In this document: in pieces, positions 1-6,015 of the stretch
How positions within the stretch are numbered: the stretch's first letter is position 1
Layout of the letters: every line of letters begins with the position of its first letter
NCBI GenBank assembly: GCA_039934875.1
Contig: JBDTLH010000364.1
Coordinates: forward strand, 1 to 7,631
Source of the DNA: JBDTLH01 sp039934875
GTDB lineage: Bacteria; Acidobacteriota; Terriglobia; Terriglobales; Acidobacteriaceae
Direction: 5' to 3'
Length of the DNA: 7,631 nt
The notes under the pieces: generated by a model
What the model was told of the DNA's origin: nothing
What the model saw: only the letters and a program-made list of their open reading frames with translations
Databases searched by the model: none
Position numbers and translations under genes: made by a program

Positions 1-1
1 A

Positions 2-379
2 GGACGCGTGACGGTGGGGCGGGTCTGCATCGATTCCGGCGCGAACGCCGATATCGTTGAAGACATCATCATCAAAGACCGCAAGCACCTCAGCGAGGAT
101 GGCTTTGTGCTGCCCATTATCGCAATCAACAAGCTGAATGGACGGGTAGAAGGGATTCCGGAAATCGTCTTTCGCGGATTCAATGTGGGAGGGCCGGACG
201 CTTCGCAGTTCCTGGCGAGCGCGCGCTCCATCGTGCAGAAGACGATTGAAGAATCGAGCCAGGAAGAGACCAGCGATTATGGCGTGATCAAGGAGAAGAT
301 TCGTGCCGATCTAAAACGGCACATCGTGAAGAACACGGCGAAAAGGCCCTTGATTATGCCGGTGATATTGGAGATTTGA
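2..379 (+). CDS. rnj: Ribonuclease J, C-terminal part (5' truncated by the window edge)
   Basis: RNase J is a metallo-beta-lactamase/beta-CASP endo- and 5'-3' exoribonuclease acting in cytoplasmic RNA decay and maturation. Only the last ~125 residues are visible. The frame is open to the left edge (first whole codon at 2), so the GTG at 8 is not the true start. The visible part matches the RNase J C-terminal domain: a GRV-ID opening, then KDRKHLSEDGFVLPIIAI (family form: RDRKxLxEDGxVxVVV), PEIVFRGF (family: PDIISRGF), a helical stretch, and the end KRPLIMPVILEI (family: RRPMILPIIMEV). The catalytic beta-lactamase and beta-CASP parts lie outside the window, so activity cannot be judged. TGA stop at 377-379. 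It is the only plus-strand gene and converges on the porin gene. Identification is firm; J1 versus J2 type cannot be decided. Confidence 0.93.
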   Translation, partial: GRVTVGRVCIDSGANADIVEDIIIKDRKHLSEDGFVLPIIAINKLNGRVEGIPEIVFRGFNVGGPDASQFLASARSIVQKTIEESSQEETSDYGVIKEKIRADLKRHIVKNTAKRPLIMPVILEI

Positions 380-423
380 GCGTTAACGCAATTCCCCAAT
401 CGTTGTACCCTCCCAAATTGTCG

Positions 424-460
424 TTCTGCGGACGCAGCGTTCTTTGCTGCGTCCTCAGAA
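424..460. terminator. Strong hairpin between convergent genes, likely bidirectional terminator
   Basis: A perfect 9-bp stem, GGACGCAGC (430-438) with GCTGCGTCC (446-454), surrounds a 7-nt loop. After one C/T mismatch (429/455) it continues with TTCTG (424-428) pairing to CAGAA (456-460), giving 14 pairs in 15 positions. It lies 45 nt after the RNase J stop and 33 nt from the porin stop, where a shared terminator is expected. Neither side has a clear U-tract, so it is not a textbook intrinsic terminator; it could be an RNA-stabilising hairpin or a dispersed intergenic palindrome. The hairpin is seen directly; its function is inferred from position. Confidence 0.5.
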
Positions 461-493
461 CCTATGCAACTTCTTCATGTCATACCGAACGAT

Positions 494-2335
494 TTACGGC
501 AGGTAATAGCGGAACGAGGTCAGCGCCATGTTCTCGACGGTGTGTGGTCCGCCGCCGACGCCCGTCCACAGTGATCGGGTCAGGTAAGAATACTGCCCAC
601 CCATTTGCAGACGTCCTTTGGGGCCGGTGTAGAACTTGTACCAGAAGCCCAGCGTGCCTTCGAGCACGTCGCGCGTGTCGTTGTTGCAACTCGCCGGACC
701 GCCGGGCACAAAGCCATTCGCGCCGGTGGGAACGACCTCGGTGAGGCAACCTGTGTTCGAGAACTGCGGAGAGCCATAGCCGACCGGGGTCACGCTTCCC
801 GGTGTCGCTCCGGGCCGTGTGAAGTAAGAGCGGCCGGCATATTCTCCGCCGGCATTCGCATACCAATCCCAACGAGTGGAGTGATACTCAAGCGTGCCCA
901 GCGCCTGATAGTTCTTGAGCAGCGCATAGCTCCCATTCGGGCGAATGGTCGCATCAGGCAGGGTACTGGTGCCGTAGCGTCCTACGCCGCTGCCGCCCAG
1001 GAAGTGGAGTCCGAGATCGACATGTTTATGAAAGATCGAACCGCGCGCGTTGCCGCCGATGCCTCCCCCGGTGCGCGAATCGTTGTATGCCCCGGCGACC
1101 GAAGTGCCGGTCGCGGTGATCACCCCCGGATAGATGCGGTCGCGGAATTGGCTGACGATGCCGAAGACCTCATAATGTCCCCAGCCTGGTTCGAACGCCG
1201 CCTTGGCGATGAAGTCAGGGGCGAGATTGTAGGAATAGTTCGCGGTCGCATTGTAGAGGCCGCCTCCCGAGCCGGGCTGTCCGAGATTGAAGTTTGGCAG
1301 GTTGCCGTGCGTGGTGACCAGGGTTTGCGGGTTCTCGACGGAGGCGCCCAGGAAAACTTTCTTGCCGAAATTTCTGGTGACCCGGAAGCCATACTGCCGC
1401 GCCCAGCTAAACCCGACGTGGTATTGCGCGTCGATGGTCATGGGCAACGCTTCGCTGCGATTCTCCAGGCCGCTTTTGGTCTCGGTGACCAGGCTCCACA
1501 TCTGGCCGCCGGTGAAGGTCCAGCCGCTGTCGAGCGCCGCTTGCGCAAACAGTTGGCGCTGGCGCAGCGTATAGCTGTTGCTCTCATTATTGTTGGAGGT
1601 CACGCCCGCGGAGAGGAAGTCGGCTTCGTAGTATCCGCCGATTTTGACCGAGTTGTATTTGCCCTCGGCGAGCAATGAGAGCCGCGACTGGCGTCCGCTG
1701 CCGAAAAATTCCGATTGATGGTACGCGCCCGATCCCGGAAGGTTGATGCCGTTGAACGGCGTATTAATGTCGGCGCCCAGGCCGTGCTGGCGGTAAACGG
1801 ATTCGGCCGCTATGTAGCCTCCCGGAGTGATCGTGATCCCCTTAAAATGCACCGCCGCCGGACTCTCCAGCGAGCCTACGCGCTTCTGCTCTTGCTGAAT
1901 CGTCGTATCGGTGGTGGTCGCTTTGGCCTTGACGCTCTCCACCTCCTGGTTGGTGGTCTGAACACTCTGCGCGACTTGGTCCGCCTTCTGGTTCGCCTGG
2001 TCGGCGCTCGATTGCGCCTGCTGCGCCGCGGTCACGGCTTGCATCCCCTGCTGCGCCTGGGTCTGGACCGCCTGCAGTTGCTGGTCGCGTTGGGCAAGCT
2101 GCTGGCGCAGACTGTCAATCTGCTGCTGCTGCGCCTGCATCGCTTGCCTGATCTGATCGAGTTGTTCCCTGATGGTCGGACCAGCGCCGGTCGGACCAGC
2201 GCCGCTGGGACGGGCGGCCTCGTGCTTCACTGCCCGTCGATGCCGTGCGGCACTATTTGTGGTGGTCTGGCTTGACGTCTGCGCCGACAACATCGCCGCA
2301 ATCCCCAACGCCGGCAATAACATCAGATATCTCAT
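494..2335 (-). CDS. Outer-membrane porin-like beta-barrel protein with N-terminal coiled coil
   Basis: 613 residues. A signal peptide (residues 1-18, MRYLMLLPALGIAAMLSA, probable cleavage LSA-Q) is followed by a basic, Ser/Thr/Pro-rich linker (19-54). Residues ~55-155 are rich in Gln and Ala and form a probable coiled coil (QQQIDSLRQQLAQRDQQLQ and onward). From ~163 the protein has alternating, aromatic- and Gly-rich beta-strand sequence to the C-terminus, e.g. GITITPGGYIAAESV and FAQAALDSGWTFTGGQMWS. This layout (signal, periplasmic coiled coil, barrel) and the GQMWS motif resemble DcaP-like trimeric porins, so uptake of small solutes is plausible, but the substrate is unknown and the family call is tentative. 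The end, SFRYYLP, has aromatic strand character but finishes in Pro rather than the usual Phe/Trp. The start is well supported: AGAGGAG (2341-2347) lies 5 nt before the ATG. Stop TAA at 494-496. The gene lies 81 nt after scpB. Confidence 0.8.
   Translation of the reverse strand: MRYLMLLPALGIAAMLSAQTSSQTTTNSAARHRRAVKHEAARPSGAGPTGAGPTIREQLDQIRQAMQAQQQQIDSLRQQLAQRDQQLQAVQTQAQQGMQAVTAAQQAQSSADQANQKADQVAQSVQTTNQEVESVKAKATTTDTTIQQEQKRVGSLESPAAVHFKGITITPGGYIAAESVYRQHGLGADINTPFNGINLPGSGAYHQSEFFGSGRQSRLSLLAEGKYNSVKIGGYYEADFLSAGVTSNNNESNSYTLRQRQLFAQAALDSGWTFTGGQMWSLVTETKSGLENRSEALPMTIDAQYHVGFSWARQYGFRVTRNFGKKVFLGASVENPQTLVTTHGNLPNFNLGQPGSGGGLYNATANYSYNLAPDFIAKAAFEPGWGHYEVFGIVSQFRDRIYPGVITATGTSVAGAYNDSRTGGGIGGNARGSIFHKHVDLGLHFLGGSGVGRYGTSTLPDATIRPNGSYALLKNYQALGTLEYHSTRWDWYANAGGEYAGRSYFTRPGATPGSVTPVGYGSPQFSNTGCLTEVVPTGANGFVPGGPASCNNDTRDVLEGTLGFWYKFYTGPKGRLQMGGQYSYLTRSLWTGVGGGPHTVENMALTSFRYYLP
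2174..2203 (-). repeat. 15-bp in-frame tandem duplication in the porin linker
   Basis: The unit GGTCGGACCAGCGCC occurs twice without change (2174-2188 and 2189-2203). On the coding strand it gives GAGPT-GAGPT at residues 45-54, at the junction between the basic linker and the coiled coil. Since 15 is a multiple of three, gain or loss of a unit would change linker length without breaking the frame. The exact identity of the copies suggests a recent slippage event. Confidence 0.85.
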
Positions 2336-2359
2336 GCGTACTCCTCTGAAAACCTTTAG

Positions 2360-2379
2360 ATGGTTGCGAGTACAACCAT
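2360..2379 (-). promoter_or_regulatory. Inverted repeat in the porin 5' region (possible operator or attenuator hairpin)
   Basis: On the coding strand ATGGTTG, a 6-nt spacer TACTCG, and CAACCAT form a perfect 7-bp dyad. It lies 24 nt upstream of the porin ATG and 12 nt before its Shine-Dalgarno sequence, in the 81-nt gap after scpB. It could be an operator, an RNA hairpin separating porin expression from the scp operon, or a weak terminator for scpB. No U-tract follows it, and I could not identify a convincing -35/-10 pair in this gap. The dyad is certain; its role is inferred. Confidence 0.4.
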
Positions 2380-2416
2380 AACTTTTCCAGATTAACGCAA
2401 GATAAATTTCCGATCA

Positions 2417-3289
2417 TTAGATATTGCCGCTTGGCTCCTCAGCGGCGGCGGAGACTTCCGGTTCAGAGTGATCTTCGGAATCGCGAGCTTCGCCCGCCGC
2501 TTCCGCCGCTGTTTCGCTCGCTGTGGTATCGAACATGTCCGCTTGGCTCGACAGCTTTGCGAACTCTTCCATGCTGGGCAGTTCGTTCACGTCCTTCAAT
2601 CCAAATCGCAACAAAAACTCTTTAGTCGTCTTGTAGAGAATCGGACGGCCGACCACCTGCTTCCGCCCAGCAGTGGTGATCAGCTTGCGGCCGAGCAGGG
2701 AAGCAAGCACTCCCGACGTGTCCACGCCGCGAATCTCGGAGATCTCCGGCGCGGTCACCGGCTGCTTATAAGCAATCACCGCCAAAGTCTCCAGAGCCGG
2801 CAGGGAGAGCTTGATCGGAGGCTTCATGCCCTGGGCAAACGAGCGTACCAAATCATGATGCTCCGGTTTGGTGGACATGCGGAATCCACCCGCAAGCTCG
2901 CGAATTTCAATCCCGCGCTCCCGCGCCTGATACTCGCCCAACAAGTCTTCTACCGCCGTCTTCACCAGCAACTTGTGCCGCTTCGCCTCTTCCCGTCGCG
3001 CCCTACTCGGCCGCAGCAGCTCACCTTCAGGAGCATCGCTGTCGTCCGCTTCAGCCGCGTCTTCCACATCAGACGGATCGCCAGTAGCATCGGCGCTGGC
3101 GCGCGGATCGGAGAGTTGCGGCAGCTCTGCTTCCGCCGCGTGCATTTCCGTGGCCTCGCCTTCCGCATCTCGCGAACCCTGCTGTTCCACCAGCAAGATA
3201 TCTTCTTTCAGCAGCGTCACCAGTTGCTCGAGCGTCACCGGATCTTCGGCGGCATAAATAATGGCTTCGATTTGCGCTTTAAGGCCCAT
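2417..3289 (-). CDS. scpB: Segregation and condensation protein B (ScpB) with acidic insertion
   Basis: ScpB dimers bind the kleisin ScpA and help the SMC complex condense and segregate the chromosome. The N-terminus (1-34, LKAQIEAIIYAAEDPVTLEQL) begins the first winged helix, and the core resumes at ~107-140 (VKTAVEDLLGEYQARERGIEIRELAGGFRMST). The second winged helix holds the family hallmark LSLPALETLAVIAYKQPVTA at 161-180, followed by EISEIRGVDTSGVLASLLGRKLI and GRPILYKTTKEFLLRFGL. At 290 residues it is much longer than typical ScpB (~180-200). The excess is an Asp/Glu/Ala-rich insertion at ~35-106, ending in a basic RPSRARREEAKRHK stretch, plus an acidic tail from ~249. It starts 14 nt after the scpA stop, with no clear Shine-Dalgarno sequence, so translation is probably coupled to scpA. 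Stop TAA at 2417-2419. Confidence 0.95.
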   Translation of the reverse strand: MGLKAQIEAIIYAAEDPVTLEQLVTLLKEDILLVEQQGSRDAEGEATEMHAAEAELPQLSDPRASADATGDPSDVEDAAEADDSDAPEGELLRPSRARREEAKRHKLLVKTAVEDLLGEYQARERGIEIRELAGGFRMSTKPEHHDLVRSFAQGMKPPIKLSLPALETLAVIAYKQPVTAPEISEIRGVDTSGVLASLLGRKLITTAGRKQVVGRPILYKTTKEFLLRFGLKDVNELPSMEEFAKLSSQADMFDTTASETAAEAAGEARDSEDHSEPEVSAAAEEPSGNI

Positions 3290-3303
3290 AGGAATTTAGT
3301 GGT

Positions 3304-4113
3304 CTATTGATAGTCGTCGCGCACCGCGATCTCCGGCGAGCCGCTGTCGAAGACGGTATCGAAGAGCTCATGCTTCTTGATAATGATATCGCCATAGACT
3401 GTGTCCTGCCGCAGCAGGACCGCCTGCAACCGCACCAGTTCGAGCAGCGCCAGAAAAGTACAGATCAGCGCATTGCGCGATTGCATCGGCGCCAGCAGCC
3501 GCTTGAGATGCACTGGCCTCTCCTCCAGCAACAGGCGGCGGCGCACGTAATCGATCATCTGCGAGACCGTCACCGCGTCTTCATTCACCTCGATAATGGG
3601 CCGCGACGCGAGCCGCTCCAGCACCTCCTGAAAGGTCCTCGCCAGGTCCACCACATCGGCGGCTATCTCGCGCTCGGCTTCTCCTTCTTGACGAAAGAGA
3701 CGCAGCGCCGGATTGCTCACCACCGCCTCTTCGATCTGCTGCTTCTGCAATAACATCTGCGCCGCGGATTTGAAGCGCTCGTGTTCGATCAGCCGCTCCA
3801 CCAGTTCGGCGCGCGGATCATCTCCTCCCGCTTCGCCAGTGCCCGCCGCATCGCGCGGCAGCAGCATCCGGCTCTTGATCACGATCAGCGTTGAAGCCAT
3901 GAAGATGAAATCCGCCGCCACATCCACGTCCAACTGCTTCATGCGCTCGGTATAGGAGAGAAATTGCGCGGTGATTTGCGCGATGGGAATGTCATAGATG
4001 TTGATGTTCTGTTTGCGAATGAGATCGAGCAGCAGATCGAGCGGCCCATCATAGACCTCGGACACGCTCACCGAAAACGGCGAGTCCGTCGCTTCGCCCC
4101 GCAACTCAGCCAT
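3304..4113 (-). CDS. scpA: Segregation and condensation protein A (ScpA, kleisin)
   Basis: ScpA is the bacterial kleisin that bridges SMC heads and carries the ScpB dimer, acting on the nucleoid. At 269 residues it is close to family length. The N-terminal SMC-neck-binding region has the canonical YDGPLDLLLDLIRKQNINIYDIPI (21-44) and the helix FMASTLIVIKSRMLLP (71-86). A charged middle (87-175) includes the helix ELVERLIEHERFKSAAQMLLQKQ. The C-terminal winged helix (about 180-250) includes FLALLELVRLQAVLLRQDTVYGDI (220-243), which contacts the SMC head in known complexes. The ATG at 4113 overlaps the trpS stop by 8 nt, and a GAGG lies 9 nt upstream, so start and coupling agree. Stop TAG at 3304-3306. 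Confidence 0.96.
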   Translation of the reverse strand: MAELRGEATDSPFSVSVSEVYDGPLDLLLDLIRKQNINIYDIPIAQITAQFLSYTERMKQLDVDVAADFIFMASTLIVIKSRMLLPRDAAGTGEAGGDDPRAELVERLIEHERFKSAAQMLLQKQQIEEAVVSNPALRLFRQEGEAEREIAADVVDLARTFQEVLERLASRPIIEVNEDAVTVSQMIDYVRRRLLLEERPVHLKRLLAPMQSRNALICTFLALLELVRLQAVLLRQDTVYGDIIIKKHELFDTVFDSGSPEIAVRDDYQ

Positions 4114-5221
4114 GCGCCTGCGCCTCGCCCGATGCCGCCCTTGGTTGCGCAGCCGTATATTCCCTGGACATGTTCATCGCGTCGCGCACCCCGCGCATAG
4201 TGCGCTCGGCGGCTTCGCCCGCGCGCCTGGAACCGTCTTCCAGAATCTCCCATACCAGCTTCGGCTGGCTTTCATATTCGCGCCGCCGCTCTTGAATCGG
4301 ATTCAACATCGCGACCACGCCATCCGCGCACCAGCTTTTGCATTCGATACAGCCGATGCCCGCGGTCGTGCACCCCACTTCGACTTTGCGGATGGTCTCC
4401 GCGCTCGAAAAGATCTGGTGCAGCCCATACACCGGACACACCTGCGGATTACCCGGATCACTGCGCCGCACCCGCGCCGGATCAGTCACCATGGTCTTCA
4501 ACTTCTGCCGTATCACCGGCTCCGGATCGGACATCAGAATAGCGTTGTTGTACGACTTCGACATCTTGCGACCGTCGGTGCCGGGAACTTTGGGCGAGGG
4601 CGTGAGCAGAGGTTGCGGCTCGGGGAAGACGGACCTATCCTGCGGCAACTCATAAAACTGATTGAAGCGTCGCGCCACCTCTCTGCTCAACTCAATATGC
4701 GGCACCTGGTCTTCCCCCACCGGCACCCACAACGGCGACTTCCCCGAAGCTGCATACAGCAAAATATCCGCGGCTTGCAATAACGGATAGCCCAGAAACC
4801 CGTAGGTCCCCAACTCCTTCTCCCGCAGGTTCTCGATCTGCTCTTTATAAGAGGGCACACGCTCCAGCCATGAAAGCGGAGTGATCATCGAGAACAGAAG
4901 GTGCAGCTCCGCGTGTTGCGGCACGTGCGATTGGATGAACAGCGTTGACCGCTTAGGATCGAGTCCGGCGGCGAGCCAATCGAGCGCCACGTCAATCGTA
5001 TTCGCCTTCACCCGCGAAGTGTCGGCGTAATCCGTGGTCAGAGCGTGCCAGTCGGCGATAAAAAAAAAGCAATCGTAGTTGGCGTTTCCCTCTGTCGCTA
5101 GTGCATCCTGCAACTTGACCCAGTTGTGCAGCGCGCCCATGTAGTTGCCGAGGTGCAGCTTGCCCGTGGAGCGCATGCCGCTGATAATGCGGCCATTTGT
5201 TTTATTTTGCGAAGGTGGCAT
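4106..5221 (-). CDS. trpS: Tryptophanyl-tRNA synthetase, iron-sulfur type
   Basis: A class I aminoacyl-tRNA synthetase that charges tRNA-Trp in the cytoplasm. From the ATG at 5221 it has 371 residues. Family signatures are SGMRSTGKLHLGNYMGAL (HIGH-type motif HLGN at 23-26), FFIADWHALT, GYPLLQAADILLY, VPVGEDQVPHIELSRE and GRKMSKSYNN (KMSKS at 219-223). Cysteines at 262, 284, 291 and 294 are spaced C-x21-C-x6-C-x2-C, close to the cluster-binding pattern known from Thermotoga maritima TrpRS; a fifth lies at 298. A low-complexity tail of ~20 residues ends the protein. An in-frame TTG at 5254 overlaps the M50 stop (TTGA) and would add 11 residues, but has no Shine-Dalgarno sequence. The ATG has GGAG 9 nt upstream and fits the usual short N-terminus, so I chose it. 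Stop TGA at 4106-4108. Confidence 0.95.
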   Translation of the reverse strand: MPPSQNKTNGRIISGMRSTGKLHLGNYMGALHNWVKLQDALATEGNANYDCFFFIADWHALTTDYADTSRVKANTIDVALDWLAAGLDPKRSTLFIQSHVPQHAELHLLFSMITPLSWLERVPSYKEQIENLREKELGTYGFLGYPLLQAADILLYAASGKSPLWVPVGEDQVPHIELSREVARRFNQFYELPQDRSVFPEPQPLLTPSPKVPGTDGRKMSKSYNNAILMSDPEPVIRQKLKTMVTDPARVRRSDPGNPQVCPVYGLHQIFSSAETIRKVEVGCTTAGIGCIECKSWCADGVVAMLNPIQERRREYESQPKLVWEILEDGSRRAGEAAERTMRGVRDAMNMSREYTAAQPRAASGEAQAHG

Positions 5222-5230
5222 GGGACGGTT

Positions 5231-5234
5231 CTCC
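5231..5234 (-). promoter_or_regulatory. Shine-Dalgarno GGAG that decides the trpS start
   Basis: On the coding strand GGAG lies 9 nt before the ATG at 5221, inside the 29-nt gap after the M50 peptidase gene. No comparable sequence precedes the alternative TTG at 5254, which supports the shorter TrpRS. Confidence 0.6.
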
Positions 5235-5250
5235 GATGGTAGCACGGGTT

Positions 5251-5952
5251 TCAACGGGTAAGTTGCAGCAGCATGGCATTGGAAATCCGCAGAAACGGTT
5301 CGATAATCTGCCCCAGAAAACGCCCTCCGACCACGAACAGCAATATCAATCCGATCATGCCCATCCGGTCATAGAGACGAAGCACGGGCTCGGGCAAAAA
5401 GTGCCGGATAACGTGGCTGCCATCGAGCGGCGGCACCGGAATTAAATTGAATATCCCCAGTATCACGTTGATTTCAATCGACACATAAAGCAGCAGCACG
5501 AACGGCACCAGCGCCGACCCACTCACCTGGAACTGACCATAAATCAACGAATCCAGAATCGCTTTGCCCTCGTGTGAAACCAGCGCAATCAGCACCAGCA
5601 GCACCAGCGAGATCCCCGCAAGCAGAAAATTGCTCGCAGGGCCCGCCAATGTGGTGAGAATGTCTCCCATGCGGTAGTTGCGAAAGTTGCGTCCGATTAC
5701 CGGCGTCGGCTTGGCCCAGCCAAATATTCCAAATCCTGAGACCAGCGAAATCAGCGGAAAAATGATGGTCCCGAACAGCTCGATGTGGCGCACCGGATTC
5801 AGAGTTACCCGCCCCAGTTGCCGCGCGGTCGGGTCGCCGTTCATGTCGGCAACCAGCGCGTGCGCCGACTCATGCACACTGATCGAGATCAGAAACGCAA
5901 TGATCTCGCAGGCATAAAAGAGAATGTGAGGGCCGTCAAGGTTCATCGCCAT
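5251..5952 (-). CDS. M50 (site-2 protease-like) membrane metallopeptidase
   Basis: A 233-residue multi-pass membrane protein of the M50 zinc peptidase family, whose members cut substrates within the membrane. Zinc ligands are seen in SVHESAHAL (HExxH, H27-E28...H31) within the first hydrophobic helix, and in FNLIPVPPLDG (168-178, with D177 as the expected third ligand) late in the protein. The family motif AGPASNFLLA lies at 103-112. Hydrophobic segments at ~9-27, 58-79, 98-126, 147-175 and 197-212 fit the S2P core. No PDZ or CBS domain is present; it is a compact type common beside trpS and scpAB in several phyla. Substrate unknown. The ATG at 5952 has no recognisable Shine-Dalgarno sequence, because a heptamer repeat array runs into the start codon; an ATG at 5946 is an alternative. 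Stop TGA at 5251-5253. Confidence 0.9.
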   Translation of the reverse strand: MAMNLDGPHILFYACEIIAFLISISVHESAHALVADMNGDPTARQLGRVTLNPVRHIELFGTIIFPLISLVSGFGIFGWAKPTPVIGRNFRNYRMGDILTTLAGPASNFLLAGISLVLLVLIALVSHEGKAILDSLIYGQFQVSGSALVPFVLLLYVSIEINVILGIFNLIPVPPLDGSHVIRHFLPEPVLRLYDRMGMIGLILLFVVGGRFLGQIIEPFLRISNAMLLQLTR

Positions 5953-6015
5953 AATTGCTTTATTGCTTATCGCTAACTGCTTATTGCTAACTGCTTATTG
6001 CTAACTGCTTTTCGC
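5952..6015 (-). repeat. Degenerate heptamer tandem repeat filling the whole intergenic gap
   Basis: On the minus strand, starting with the last G of the acyltransferase TAG stop, the gap reads as 7-bp units: GCGAAAA, GCAGTTA, GCAATAA, GCAGTTA, GCAATAA, GCAGTTA, GCGATAA, GCAATAA, one extra A, and GCAATTA. The final A is the first base of the M50 ATG. The middle part can also be read as three 14-bp units (5967-5980, 5981-5994, 5995-6008), the last two identical. No terminator or Shine-Dalgarno sequence is visible within it. Heptanucleotide short tandemly repeated repetitive sequences of this kind are well known in cyanobacteria; calling this an analogous element is an inference. Confidence 0.85.

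Noticed and set aside
380..389. 10-bp perfect palindrome GCGTTAACGC just after the RNase J stop
   Set aside because: It has no loop, so it makes a poor RNA hairpin, and it is short enough to arise by chance; the 424-460 hairpin is the better terminator candidate.
605..1678. A 357-residue plus-strand open frame opposite the porin gene
   Set aside because: It is an antisense shadow of a GC-rich coding region. Its translation is Arg/Ala/Gly-rich with no recognisable domain, while the minus frame has a signal peptide, coiled coil and barrel.
2468..3310. A 280-residue plus-strand open frame opposite scpB
   Set aside because: The translation is Arg/Gln/His-rich with no family features and lies wholly opposite a clear ScpB.
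4112..4783. A 223-residue plus-strand open frame opposite trpS
   Set aside because: Antisense shadow of TrpRS; no domain signatures and His/Arg-rich composition.
5222..5254. TTG at 5254 as the trpS start, overlapping the M50 stop
   Set aside because: It has no Shine-Dalgarno sequence and adds 11 residues not expected in the family; the ATG at 5221 has GGAG at good spacing.
5952..6015. CRISPR array
   Set aside because: Units are 7 bp and directly abutting, with no spacers and no cas genes.
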